Shown: positions 22,308 through 35,200 of the stretch, one piece after another | How positions within the stretch are numbered: position 1 is the stretch's first letter | How the letters are laid out: every line of letters begins with the position of its first letter | Assembly: GCA_015956445.1 (NCBI GenBank) | Contig: WIUZ02000001.1 | Location: 1,984,001-2,048,000, forward strand | Origin: Thelephora terrestris | Taxonomy: Eukaryota > Basidiomycota > Agaricomycetes > Thelephorales > Thelephoraceae | Length of the DNA stretch: 64,000 nt | Reading direction: 5' to 3' | Program-made: the position numbers and the translations under genes | The notes under the pieces: model-generated | The model's database searches: none | What the model saw: only the letters and a program-made list of their open reading frames with translations | Told to the model about the DNA's origin: nothing

Positions 22308-23520
22308 TCAGATTGTGCCCCAGTCGTCAGCCTCCACATTGAACCAGGTAGGTAGGCTCGTCCATACCTCCGCCCTTGCTCTCTGCACCACATCACAAAA
22401 CTCCGCATGACACCAGCGGCACACAAAAAACCGGCCATCTGTCTTCGTTCCTTCCGTGGCCAACAGACCCGCACATTCCGCTATCGCAAACAAAACGTCC
22501 GAATTTCTGTTGCATAACAGGCCGTTCACGTCCCTCAACAGATCGAACGTTACGCACTCGAATGCCATACGACAGTTTTGGGGTCGCGTGCATGCGTGAC
22601 TCGGCCGCCTGCCTTCCAATTCCTTGACGATGAATGTTGACAAGAACCTGCTAGCTATCTCCCGTCCTCGAAGCGTACGAAACAGGTCCTCTTGAGATAA
22701 GGTGATACAGATACTCGGATCGATGTTCGACTGCCTTCCTGACGCGATTTGGCTAGGGGTACTTCGAGACAGGTCATAGAGAGCAGATAACAGGAGTCGG
22801 GGCGCTTCGACCTCTTGAGCGAGTTTGGCAACCTGTCTGCTCAATAGAAGTAAAGTCAGTGCCGGTGTGACGAGACAGAGACCAGAAAGCATTCACATCG
22901 GATGAGGTAGGTTGAAAGGCACGACACCTGGATTGGTCGGATTAACGCGTATTTCCCTTTCGTCCCATTGGGCCAAAGTCGCCGGCCAGGTATAAGATAG
23001 TCCTGCGATGACATGATCGCGTAACCAACGTTCAGAGTACTTTGTCGCCAGTCGTAGAACAGCAGAAATTCGAGAAAAGTCGGATGCATCATAGCCACAG
23101 ATACTCCTGAGAAGCAGCTAAACCAAGCTAGGCACCATTGAGAGCATTGCGAGTGACGTACATTCCGTAATGCAAAGCGAGCAGGAAGTCGGCCATGTCA
23201 TCGGGAGACTCGTCGAGGTGTATCACAGATCTGACCTGAAGCCTGAGCTTGACAAGATCGACATCCAGACCAGGTATGGAAGCGTTCAAAAGAGCATCCA
23301 GAAGTTCGGGCTTCCTCTCGACAGTAGAACCCTGGAGCAAGAAGTAGTATTTCCCAGTTACGATCGCGAGGTCTCCAGCATCGAACGGAAGGCATAGGTT
23401 GAAACATCTCATGCGAACTCTGGGATAGGGGAACAGGCCACGTTCGACGTTTGCGTCTGTAGAAGACGAAGCGGACGAACTGAGGAGTGCGAGGGCGGTG
23501 TTAGAGCTGAAATCGGTCAT
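22308..23520 (-). CDS. BTB/POZ-domain protein (first of two)
   Basis: Starts at the ATG at 23520 (MTDFSSNTALALLSSSASSS); three exons are clear. The BTB-type core reads GDLAIVTGKYYFLLQGSTVE, then DDMADFLLALHYGMY. After an intron comes the BACK-like part VLRLATKYSERWLRDHVIAG, which ends in TWPATLAQWDEREI, a phrase typical of the large agaricomycete BTB family. The last exon carries a Cys/His cluster (FFVCRWCHAEFCDVV). These proteins are thought to be adaptors for Cul3 ubiquitin ligases, but family members are mostly uncharacterised. The start lies 75 bp from the divergent RGG gene. Confidence 0.8.
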
Positions 23521-23595
23521 TCGTCTCTTAGGGTGTTGACTTGGTGGTTCGGGTGTAAGCAGCAAACTTGACAAAAACGATCATCACCCTCAAAA
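23521..23595. promoter_or_regulatory. 75-bp divergent promoter, BTB gene / RGG gene
   Basis: The two start codons on opposite strands are only 75 bp apart. The interval must hold both leaders or a shared bidirectional core promoter. It contains a short tract (TTGACTTGGTGG) but no TATA box. Confidence 0.5.
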
Positions 23596-25756
23596 ATGTC
23601 GACAACGCCGACCCAGCGAATCATTCCCGGTGCTCCTCCCCCCCAGATTTCTGCCAGCAAATCCTCTCATAAAAAAAAGAAAAAACCGGCAGCTACAGCG
23701 ACAGCAGCCGTTGATGACTCCTCCGCCGCGCCTTCCCCTCTCACTGCAACTCAAAATCTCGAAGTCGTGACGAATGGTGTCTCAAACCAGGGAACGCCTC
23801 CCGCGCCCTCGACCCCTGCCGTTGAGTCGTCACCCCTACAAAAGCTCACTCCCATCGCAGAATTGATCAGCAAGCGCCTCAAAGCTACCCAAAAGAAAGT
23901 GGTGCGTGTGCCGAAGTTCAAACCTCGCGTTTCTCGCTCGCTTAGATCGCATACTCCCCCATACAGAAACGTATTAAGGAGTACAGTGCTTCAGAGGTCG
24001 AGCTCAACTCTGACCAATTGCGTTCCATTGCCTCCTTGCCTAATCTCGAAGCCATCGTGAAGGAGCTCGAGGAAGTAAAAAAGGCTATAGAGGTCAGACG
24101 ACCATCTTATTACATCCCTTTCTTCCAAAACTGATCGATACTATAGGTTCACGAAGCTGAACTTCTGAAAGAGGAATCAGCTAGGAAAGCTGTAGTTGAC
24201 GAAGCTCTGAAAGCCGCGGCTGAAAAAGCCATCGTGGAGGCAAAGGTTTGGCACTTAGCTTCAGTTCACGGCGTTCACACTTAGGATTCGGTGCACGACC
24301 CACAGGCTACGAGTGAAGCCACCGCAAGGCTTCTCCTGACCTTCACCCGGTTACCGGAACATATTCGCAACTCCTATCCGCTCGTCCTCGATCCTGAGGT
24401 GTCCGAAACAGAGTCACTCGTGATCGATTCTGCGGTCGAAACCTTGAAAGGGGAGGAATCCCAGTCGAAAGAGGAAATTGTTTCCGGTTTCTTTTCCGGG
24501 GAAGGTGAACTACAAGGTGTCGCATGTAGGGATATGCTCTTTCCCTATCCAGGTCACAACCTTGACGAGAACCATCACCCCAGATTCTAGGTTAATTGAA
24601 ATTGCCCAGGCAGCCAAGCACCCCCTCCAGCATCCGTCAGAACAGGACGTGGCTGAAGGTGTTGTCCACGATCCTACCTCCGAGGCCGACACTGCGAGTG
24701 GTCCTGCGCCGAATCTGTTGTTTGTCCATGAGAGTGAACTGGATAACGCAATCGGAGAGACTCCTGCTGTTGAGGATGTTGCGCCCGCAGAAGAAGTTGT
24801 TCCGGAGGAAGAAACGCCGCAGGAAATGCTGCAGGAACGGCCCGCAGAAGTCCCAGAACCCGTGGGCGCATTCGCTTCAATGATCCGAAAACTGTACTGA
24901 CGCAGTGCGTGATAATCAGACACAACCCTCCGGTCCGATTGACTGGTCCGCCGAGGAGGAGCATGACCTCCCGCCAATTTCGGGACTTCAGGAGTCTTTC
25001 GGCGGCGAACCTCAGCCACCTACAGTAACCGTCGACGATCAGGCTCCGCCGGAAGATGAAGGATTCACAACTCATGGCGGTCGCGGTCGAGGCCCTCGTG
25101 GCGAGAGAAGAGGAGGGAGAGGAGGGTATCGCGGAGAGGGTGGGAGGGGAGGATATGGTCGAGGAGGGACTCATGGAGATCATGGTGGCCGGGGCTGTGA
25201 GTGGTTCTGTCGGGTGTTGGCTGATCCAGGGGCTGATATATAATCCCGACCAGCATACCGTGGCAGGGGAGATGGACGTGGAGAGGGTAAGAAAAAGGCT
25301 TGGTGCCCGTCATCCTTGGTGCTAACCCGTGGCTCGTATCTATCAGGTCACCGTGGTAGGGGCGGCGGCGAATGGAAGGGTAGGGGCGACGGTGAATGGA
25401 AGGGTAGGGGAGACGGTGAATGGAAGGGTAGGGGAGACGGTGAATGGAAGGGCAGGGGAGATGATGGATGGAGGGGGAGGGGCGACGGTGAATGGAGGGG
25501 TCGAGGAGACGGTAAGTAAAATCATAACTGTGAAATCCCGGTATCCGAGGCTGATGCGATCGTACCAGGTCATCGTGGACGAGATGGACATGAAGGTTAC
25601 CGTGGACGGGATAATCATGAAGGTTACCGTGGTCGGGGGCGGGGTCGAGGTGATATCGTCTATTACCTCGAAAGTGAAAGATCAACTGATCACTGCTTTT
25701 TTGTGCCTTAAGGTGAAGGGCGTGGTGGACCTCCCCCTCAGCCACAACAGGAGTAG
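23596..25756 (+). CDS. RGG-repeat putative RNA-binding protein
   Basis: Many small exons. N-terminus: MSTTPTQRIIPGAPPPQIS followed by a K6 tract and an Ala/Pro-rich linker. The middle is a charged helical region (QLRSIASLPNLEAIVKELEE, then a KEESARKAVVDEALKAAAEK coiled coil), then a DPQATSEATARLLLTFTRLP helix domain. After an acidic stretch comes PSGPIDWSAEEEHDLPPISG. The C-terminal third is RGG/RG-rich and ends GGPPPQPQQE. The order (helical dimerisation-like region, acidic linker, RGG tail) recalls Caprin-type mRNA-binding proteins, but I cannot prove orthology. The splice near 24850-24920 needs a 58-nt intron to keep frame and is the weakest join. Confidence 0.65.
25367..25511 (+). repeat. 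six copies of a 24-bp coding repeat (GEWKGRGD)
   Basis: Four perfect GEWKGRGD units are followed by DGWRGRGD and GEWRGRGD, all inside one exon of the RGG gene. The nucleotide copies are nearly identical, so the expansion is recent. The W between G-E and K-G-R-G is an unusual addition to an RGG array. Confidence 0.9.
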
Positions 25757-28700
25757 AATAAGATTCTGACCGTCCAGTTCGTTCTCAAAATCGGATGGGA
25801 CAGAAGAAAAATGCCGAGATATCACTCTTCCATGCCAGTTCAGCGGGATGAGATTGTTGAAGTTTTGAGGGGTTTGCTTCGGAGCTTCGTTGCTTCCTTT
25901 CCATTTCGTCCGTCCATTCCTCCCTTGTCGTTTCTACCTTGAAGAAATACATTGCTCCACCTTCGCTTTGGCTCTCGTCGACCTCTACTCCATAGTGTTG
26001 GCGGCAGCCTGATGCTCCGCTCTGGCCCCAACCCCCACATCGTCTTCGATTCTAGTCGTGAAGCCCGTTCCTGATCGGGATCGTCTAGCTGTGTCTTCAC
26101 TTCGACCAGGAGCAACGCCGTATCCAACAAGTTTGACCAGACTCAAAGATCGGTGGTGGTTGCTCTCAGACAGACAGTTCGTTCGCTCACAGCTTCTGGC
26201 GAGGAGGCTTGGACCACTGCAAAGGGCATTGATGTTGGCCAATCTTCGACGGAAGGGGCGTTGCCAACGTTGGGATGTTAAGTCCAGAGACAATGGCCAG
26301 GCCCATCGTAAACTTCCACAGGCCAAGACTCTAGGCTGAGTGGCCCAAGTCCGGGCTTAGGCTACTTTCTATCTTTTACGCGTCACGATTCATGACATCA
26401 CTCTACGGTCGCATCTGGGTCGCATCTGTGTGCGCACAGACACCCCAGATTGCCCATTTCACCACCATGGATCTCAGGGTGGGCAACTGGTTTGCCCGTT
26501 TGTCGAGACTCTATTCTGATTTGGTGGGCTTTTTTGTCATCTTTCTTTCCCAGGTTTCCTTTTCTCTGTATATCACCACACGGTATGAGACTCGTTCCTT
26601 CAATCGTTCAAAGTTTGAATTTGCCATGATCTGGGCGATACTGTGGCTGTGTCACATAGGAGCAGTGAGCCCGCGCCGTTTCCCCCGAAGGCCGTCGTTG
26701 TACAACCTCAGGGAATATGAACCGGTGTCAGAGAGGGGGAGTTACCCCTCCGTTCTGGAGGTGCGCAAGACCTCGGTGTCTTCTTTGCGGTTGCGTTCAG
26801 TCCCTTGAGTGACCGGGCAATGCGAAGTCCAAATCGAAGCGCTCCTGTCCTGCGAGTTGAAATTTTGCGGACTGTGGTGTTCTCTAATCTTCGACCAGAC
26901 TAGTCACTAGCCTCGATGGGTGCACACGAGCAACCCCGTGAGGCGATAGCGGGGTTGATTGAAACATGGGCTTGCCGATGTAGACTTGTGGGTTCTTGGT
27001 GAAAGGGGAAACAACTAAATGTTTTACAGGTGTTGCCACTCGATAATACTTCCGACGCCTTGAACTTGGGTGAGGCAAGCGATTGACGTTGTCAACGCCG
27101 CACGGGTAGGTGTCGTAGGCGTAGGAGGGCCGCCTTTACGACGGAGGAGCCCTAGTTGGGCAATGATGGTCGTGGAGTGATTAATCTTGGCTTATTCCGG
27201 TGGGACTTGGCGTAACAGCATCCGGAAGAGTCTCCGCATGTTTGCGCCAATGGTGAAGTCAGGGAGAGCGTCCTAGCTCAGAAACCAGCGTCCTGAAGCG
27301 CAAACCGTGCCTTTCTACGACCTCACCAATGGATAGGCATGGAAGGGTTTTATTTTAGGTTTATGTCAGAATCTTCGAAGAAGGAACCCGTGGCGGATCA
27401 TCAATCAAATAATTTGTGTGGCCCAGAAAGATCACATCATATGAGCCTTGGTAAGTGGCAACCGTCTTCCCAGTATGTTAGACATAGAAGCAGGCACAAG
27501 AACGGACCATAGAACGATTCAGGACCGTCCCACGACGCCGTCGATCATTCTTCCGTGAGATCAATCATCAGAGGACTGAACGGAGGCTGAACGAATTTCA
27601 GAAGGTCATTTGTAAACCCTTTGCAGCGTCACGGTATACGTGGGCTGTTAAGGGTAAGGTTTGGGGAGATGGCCTGTTCAGAGACCGCCTAGTGTTAGTC
27701 TCTTGTGGTGGGCGACTACTGGAAACAAGTAGGCATCAGAGTCGCGAGGGTCTGATCATGAGGACACACTGTGGGACCTTTGTGACTTCGTGGTCAGGGC
27801 ATTAAAACTCGCTCTGGAGTTTGGACAGATATGTTTGGCCGCCGAGAGACGTGGCAGGTTTTCGGCCATTATACATCTTGCAAAGCGCATCGGATCAGTT
27901 ATCCGTAATCGTCAACGAGGGTGACGAAGAAGGAACTTAATTCGAGAGTTGTGTTGTGGCATGTGAATTCGAGTTAAAAAGACCGGGTTTGGTTGCACCG
28001 TCACATGGGGTCGGCGGAATGATAGACGCCCCGGAGGCAATTCGAGAATTTGATACAAGGCGTTGGAGAGCCGGAGATCGCGGACGGTTGACAGCAATGA
28101 GGTATCTATTTCCCATGTGCGACTGGACGATTACGGCCGCTGCGCGCAGTGTGAAGAGGGTTTGGCAGATAGAGAAAGGCCAACTGAACTATGCGCTCAT
28201 TGAATACCACGCGAGTGATCCTCACCATTGCACCTGTAAGTACATTCAGATGGCTTGTAGGACTTTGGCAATCATCTCAACCGTCACGTTCCTGATTTGG
28301 GAACCGTCAGGACCCCGGCTATCGTATGGAGTTGGCGTTTCCTAGTCAACAGTTCACCTGATTTTTGAACCCGCTATGGGTCCTCAAGGCCTCAATTTCG
28401 AGGGTCGGACGTGTACTCCTTGCCATATCATGCCTTTGTTGCCTCGTTGTAGCGTGGCATACCGCCTTTTCTGTGGTTTTGAACGTTTCGTAACGATGCC
28501 AGCATACTTGCGACGAAGGCCACACTATCTGTCGCAACATAACACGCCTGCTATAGATCATTCCTGCGATAGTCGTGGTCATGGAACCCTGTTACACCTT
28601 CACGGCGGAGGCCAGGGCGAAACGGAACCCGCACGGCGTGTAATAGCCGGAATAATCACGAACACCAAGACGGTCCGAGATTGGACCAATGAGTGCCGGA

Positions 28701-29278
28701 AATAAGTGAACTGAGTTGGGTACTCACCCTTGAATGAGCGTCCAAGAAATTTTGGAAAGGTCATCAATGGCAACGGAGTCCCCTCGCTACTCATGGTCGA
28801 AGTGGAGGGCGCCAGTCCGTAAGACTTCCTCAACGGGAATGAGAAAACCAGAGAAAACTGGCTGGGGGTGCAGAATGTGTTCACGGATTTTCAGATAAAG
28901 AGAGGGTGAGAACCGAAGTTGGCCCGAGTATGATTGTGTAAGCCGCATAGAGTTGCAACCGGCGGTAAGTAAGTGTATGTGAGTGATCTATGGAAAAGCA
29001 CTAGTGTGGCTGTACTTATGAGTGTATGCACCATACGATTGTCGCCTATTGATATCTGGGACGTGAGACGATGTCTGTGTTTCGTTCACAACAGATAGAA
29101 AACAAGTACCCACGTGTCTAGGCTTACTTTATCCTCATATATATCTCCCGACCTCTCCTAGTCTCTTCCTTCGTTCCCGCCCACAAGGACGCCCCTCCCC
29201 ACCTCCGTATACCCACACGTCCCCTCAAATACCACGCCTTCGCTCGTAACCCTCCCCACTTCATCCGGCTCAGGAGTG
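25757..29278. other. gene-poor interval upstream of the PKS
   Basis: 3.5 kb without a convincing gene. The longest ORFs (138 codons at 26392, 129 codons at 27956, both +) show no domain, no splicing continuity and no biased codon use. No transporter, regulator or tailoring enzyme is visible beside the polyketide synthase. The last 170 bp hold the PKS promoter. Confidence 0.5.
29111..29144 (+). promoter_or_regulatory. E-box and TATA element upstream of the PKS
   Basis: A CACGTG palindrome (29111-29116) and a CATATATAT element (29136-29144) lie about 165 and 140 bp upstream of the start codon. CACGTG is the core bound by bHLH factors. Use here is inferred from position only. Confidence 0.35.
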
Positions 29279-32200
29279 ATGCGAATACCCCCCAGCCCTC
29301 CACCCCTTCATCCCGAGGATGCCATCGCCGTTGTGTGTATCTCAAGCCAGTCTCTTCCATCATTTGTATCCTGACCACGTCTCGAAGGTCGGCATCGCCA
29401 CCCAGTTACCCAGCGGGATCCACTCCCAAGACAACCTGGACTACAATTCCTATTGGCCATTTCTTTTGGATCAACGCGACGCGTATGAATCATTTCCGGC
29501 GGAGAGACTCGATGGCATCTCGTGCGTTTCCGCGGTGTCAGTGCGGTTTCCCACGCTTTTGGTTTTTACGCCTTTCGTAACAGGCCCACGCCAAACGCAA
29601 GAGGTACCTTCCTCAAGCACATCAATAGATTTGACAACATAGAATTCGGTATCGGAAATAAGGATGGAAGATCATTGGTAATGGCGACTCGCAGGCTTGT
29701 CGAGTTATCCTTCCTTGCTTTGCAAGATTCAGGTATCGAGTACCGCGGAAAGAAGATAGGTTCTTTCATGTGCGGTACAAGCACCGAGCATTGGACGCCG
29801 GTCAGTACCCTTTGCCCTCACTCATCACGTCACCTTGTCATTCTTAACGTTCTCTCGCTTAGGAGACAACGAGAGAACGCACAGTTGCGACACCGGCGAA
29901 TACATTAGCTAACCGGGTTTCATACGTCCTGGGTCTCAGCGGTCCTTCCCTCTACGTGGATACCGCGTGCAGCTCCTCCCTCACCGCGCTTCACCTCGCT
30001 CTAAACGCTCTAAACGCAGGGGAGTGTGAGGCTGCTTTAGTTGGCGGTTGCCAGCTAAACACAAAGTTGGTTTACCTTCCAACAAATTTGACGTACACTG
30101 ATCGCCATTTCGAAGTCTGTTCGATTGGGATTTCTATTCAGACGCGGGGATTCTTTCACCGGATGACATTTGCAAACCCTTTGATGCCCATGCCAATGGG
30201 TAAGTTTGGCGATGTTTGATGTCCTTCCTACAACCATTTACGTTCGGAAGGTTCGTCAAAGGCGAAGGTGCTATCGTGGTGGTGCTGAAACCGATAGGCA
30301 AGGCCATTGCCGAGAACGACCACGTCTACTCTGTGGTGAGCTTTAGTCTATCCTACGTCATAATCACCCACATTTATCACGCCCCATAGATTCTTGGAAG
30401 CTCGATCAACTCCAATGGGAATCTTTCAAACCTGCACGCTCCTTCTCGTAGTGCACAGAAAGAGTGTATCATAGAGGCGTTTACCAAGGCGAGGCGATCT
30501 CCCTCGGAGGTCGACTTCGTAGAGCTTCACGCCACAGGTTGTGCCCCTTATTCGCTGTTCGAATCATATGCTGAAGCCGGAGCCCAGGTACGGAGGTTGG
30601 AGACCCCATTGAAGCCAACATGGCTGGGGAGACTTTCGCGCGAGACGACCGAGTACTCATTGGGAGTGTCAAGGGAAACATCGGGTAGGCACTGCCTTCC
30701 CCAGCGTTGTCTGTCCCTGCTTGATCACCACTTTGCTAGACATCTCGAGTCCACAGCGTTCTTGGCTTCGTTAGTAAAAGTCTGTCTGATAATGGAGCAC
30801 AAGTTGATCCCCCCAAACGCTCATTTCACAATGAGGAATCCGAGGATTCACTGGGATCGACATCGGCTGTATGTTCCTCTTGAACCCACCCCACTTGGCT
30901 GCCGGTCAGACTCTGGTCGATCGATAATATCTATCGCTTCGTCTGGTATTGGCGGATCGAACGGTCATGTTGTGGTAGAAGCTCCTCCGGGGATCCCCAC
31001 CCCCAACGGTCATCCGGTATCAGATACGCCCATGTTATTTACCGTTGGTGCCCTCACCCCTAGATCCGTTCAGTCGCTCAGCGACTCGCTGTTATCCCTT
31101 TTGACGAACGACACGTCACCGGCAGCGCTCTCTCAAGCTGTCGTTCATTCGCGACGGGCTCGGCAACACCCGTGGAGGTCATATTTCATCTTTTCGCCTC
31201 ATTCTGACCAGGCGTCCAAAGTCACGGCCCCAGTTATGGCACCGACCACCCCTCCCCCTCTCGTATTCGTTTTCGCAGGTCAAGGCCCTCAACACATTTC
31301 CATGGGTCACCGACTCTTCCACGCATACCACCCCTTTAGGCAGACGGTTCTCGAAATGGACGCGATTTATCAATCTTCGGTTGGTGTGTCCTTGGTGGAA
31401 TCCACTGGTCTCTTCCAAGGATCGGCCTCCAAGATTCCCGAAGGTATCTGGTCAGCAGAAATTACCCTTCCGGCTATGACGATTGTCCAGATCGCTCTGT
31501 ATGACCTTCTGCTCAGCATTGGCATTAAACCTCATGCCCTGCTCGGTCATTCTGCCGGCGAGACAGCTTTGATTTACGCTTCGGGAGCTGGGAGCAAGGC
31601 TATGGCTTTGGAACTCGCGATCGCACGTGCTCGCAGTATGAAGTTGGTGGAGTCCGCGGAAAACGGTATGGTTGCCCTTGGCTGCGGTGTCAACGCTGCG
31701 GTATGTCTCATCGAGCAGGCAAAATCCAAGGGAGATGGCGTTTTAGAGATTGGCGCGGTGAATTCCCCTGATGCGGTTCTCGTCTCAGGAAGCGGTTTCC
31801 TGCTCGATCACCTAGTGGATGTCGCAAAAGCGGACGGTATTTTTGCGCGCAGAGTCCAGTCCCTAGTGCCTTCCCACTCCTCTCTGATGGATTCGTGTCG
31901 GAAGCAATACTTGGAGGGAGTTACAGCTGTTTTCTCGCGACACAGCGGGCTGCACCGTCCGACTGTCAAGACGTACTCTACGGTGACAGGGCAGCCCCGA
32001 GTCACTACGAGATTTACCCCAGAATATTTCTGGGATAACCTTCGAAATCCCGTTGACTTCCATCAGTGCATTAAATCAGGCTTGGACGACTTCCCAAACG
32101 CTGTATTCGTCGAGATTTCACCACATCCCGCTCTTTCCTCTTACATCGCCTCTTTGATTGGACATACTCGTGTGCTGTGCCCTATGCGTCGTCCAAAGAC

Positions 32201-35200
32201 CCAATCTGATATCGACGCTGAGGCGCTTGCGTTCACCCGTACGGTCGGGGACCTCATTATGCTTGGAGCAGACCAGATTGATCTAACAGCACTCTACGGC
32301 CGACCGTCTCGAGACCCTGCTTACAACATTCCCTACCCATTCACGGAACGTTATTTCCCCATGCGAGTCGACGGCCAGAGGTCGCAACCTGGACTTCCTC
32401 AAGATGGATCAAGTCTTCATCTCCAAATCAACGCTAGGACTCACCCTGATCTTGCTCAACATGTGATCAATGGCGAGCCCATCATGCCGGGTGCAGGGTT
32501 CTTGGACATGGTAAGCGAAGCCAGCTCACAACCCCTGAACGACCCTTGGGTTTCTGGCCTCGGGGCTTACTTGCGGTTTCGATCCTTAGGTCCTGCAAGT
32601 TGGTGCGCATACAATGTGGGACGTAGAATTCAAGGCTATTCTTTCCCTGATATCGGCTACCCCCATTGATCTCTACGTTCAAAGGAAGGAAACCGATTGG
32701 ACTTTGTCCACGAGACAGTCGATTGTATGCCGATAATCGTTCCTCGATATTCCATGTCTGGGCACTGATGTTTGATTATGACCTCAGGGAAAGAGAGTGC
32801 ATGCCAGTGGGAAATGGAGCTCAACGACGGTAACACCCCCAGGGACGGCCGATCTGGAGGAGATCAAGAGCAGGCTTACTCCGATCCGCTTGGATAGTAT
32901 GCGCATTGTGTTTCGTGGCTTGTGGCTGCTCACTCAAGCTGATTCGGTGTAGACTTCTATTCATCGCCCTCCCTCATGGGGTTCGGTCCGGCATTTCAAA
33001 GGGTGACGGCATTAGCAGGTAGTTGGGAGGAGGTCATCGCGGAGATTGATTGTAAAGTCGATCCAGAGCTTTCGGATAGGTGGGCTCCATCTGCTCATTA
33101 TGCCATTGATCAAGGTTTTACATCTGGTGCAGTTCCGGCTATGTCTTCCATCCCGCGATCCTGGACTCGTGTTTGCATTTTGCATTGTATCATACGATAG
33201 CGCAGCCGACGAGCAAGGATTCCCTGTACCTCCCACGTCGGTTGAAGCGTTTCACGTATCACAGGTCTCCGCCGACAGAAGGGCCAATTTACTCTCACTT
33301 CAAGTTGGTTGATTGGGCTCCAGGTTTGTTATACCTTCATATCTGTGAGGTGTGCTGTTATTCACGAACCTCACCCAGAATCGAGGACTTGCAACATCAA
33401 CGTTTATGATGCCGCTGGGTTAGAGCTTTGCTCGATGGTTGGACTACAGCTCAAGGAGGTGTCAGGGACATCACCGATTGAGATCAAGACTCGTTACGAC
33501 ATCGTTTTGCAGCCAATCGTTGCCTCGTGGCCTATGCCTAAACTCCCCGTCGGCGACTTCTCCGGTCGTGAGATCCAGGATGAGGTGTATAACTACCTCG
33601 ATCACGTTGCTCAAGAGGTCATCCGGGGTTCCCTAGTCAAGGAACCGGTCATTGGCGAAGAGGTACCCTACATTATAGTTGGTTTATGGATTTGGAGTTT
33701 GATCACTGTGACAGATCCACCGCTTGAGATACTCCAACTTCGCCCGAGAGGCCGCCGAACGAACTCTTCCGCCCCCGCCACCTACGGACAGAATCCCGGA
33801 ACTGAAGGAGTTATCCCCGTGCCACTTCGAGATCACCCAGCGCCTCCGGGAAGTACATGAAGATATCTACTTCTCTCCCACGGTATGAGATGAGAGTACC
33901 CCCTCACCGTAAAACTAAGGCTCATGCATTTACAGGCCGCCGTCGAAGCCCTGTTCTCGGATGACATAATGGCGCACTTCTATACGAGGGAAGGGTTTGC
34001 CGGTCGCCCGCTTGAATACCTTGTGCAGGCGTTTGACGGTATCCTCGACAATTTTTCTAATCACGGGAAACGCGCTCTGAACGTCCTTGAGATCGGTGCA
34101 GGTGAAAGACATTGAGATTTTCCATTTCTCATCTTGATTAACACCATCCCAAAGGTACTGGCTCCCTGACAGGAAATCTCACGGAGGTTTTGGGGAGAAA
34201 AGAAGCCCTGGTCGGCCAATACGTTGTTAGCGACATCTCAATTGCTCTCGCCAACTCCGCTGCGCGTTCCTGCACGTATCCCCACGTCGCCGCATGCGCG
34301 TACGATATTTCTCGGCCACCAGAAGAGCAAGGACTTCGCACCAACAGCTTCGATATCATCACCGCGTTCTATGTCGTTCATGCAGCGCCCGATTTGGACG
34401 CTACCTTGGAGTCACTTCGCTGGTTGTTGGTTCCTGGAGGATGCTTGCTTGTTTGCGAACTCGACGCTTCCGCATGGAAACAGACCCCCGGTTCCCTTTG
34501 GCATGACATGGTGTTTGGATCCTTCGCAGAGTGGTTCGGCAGTACCGATGGCCGAGAGCATTGTGCTCTAACACCTACGGAATGGGCGTCTAGACTCGAA
34601 AAGACAGGCTTCATCGATGTTCAGATCGTTTCTGACCCAACCCTCACGAACCTGGGCTTCAATTTCCTGGCCCAGAAGCCACATAACTCGCCGACCACTG
34701 CTTCTCCATCTTCTAGCACAAAGCCACACTTCTTCTCGTACAGTTGGGGCGAAGAAACGAAATTACGAGAGGCTCTCTCCAAATTGGACGCAAATTCTTC
34801 TACAACTTTGTGGTTACTTGCAACGGAAGGAATTGACGGGGATGCTGGAGCGGGGATCGTGTACACCATTGTGAAGGAGTTCGAGGGCTGGAACATTCAC
34901 CTTGGCATTTTCCCTCAAGGCTACGCGACACAGAGCCGACCTGACGCTATTATGCAATTCGATGGACTCTTGGAATACGATGCCGTGGTGTACTTCACTG
35001 CCGATGGCTCCCCGAAGGTTCCAAAAGTCGTCCCTTGCCCTTCCCCTGTTGCCGCAACCCCCTTCGACCCGGCCGCTCCATGGGTTAGCGACGAAACTAG
35101 TGTAAAATCTATTCCACCAGTGTGCATCGGCGACGAGGAAGTTGTCGTGGAGCCGTTTGCTTGGTCCCGGGAGATTCCATCGGCACGTAGTCTTGTAGGC

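Noticed and set aside
26392-26808. 138-codon ORF with two hydrophobic stretches
   Set aside because: No domain, no splice partners, average base composition; length is within chance expectation for this GC content.
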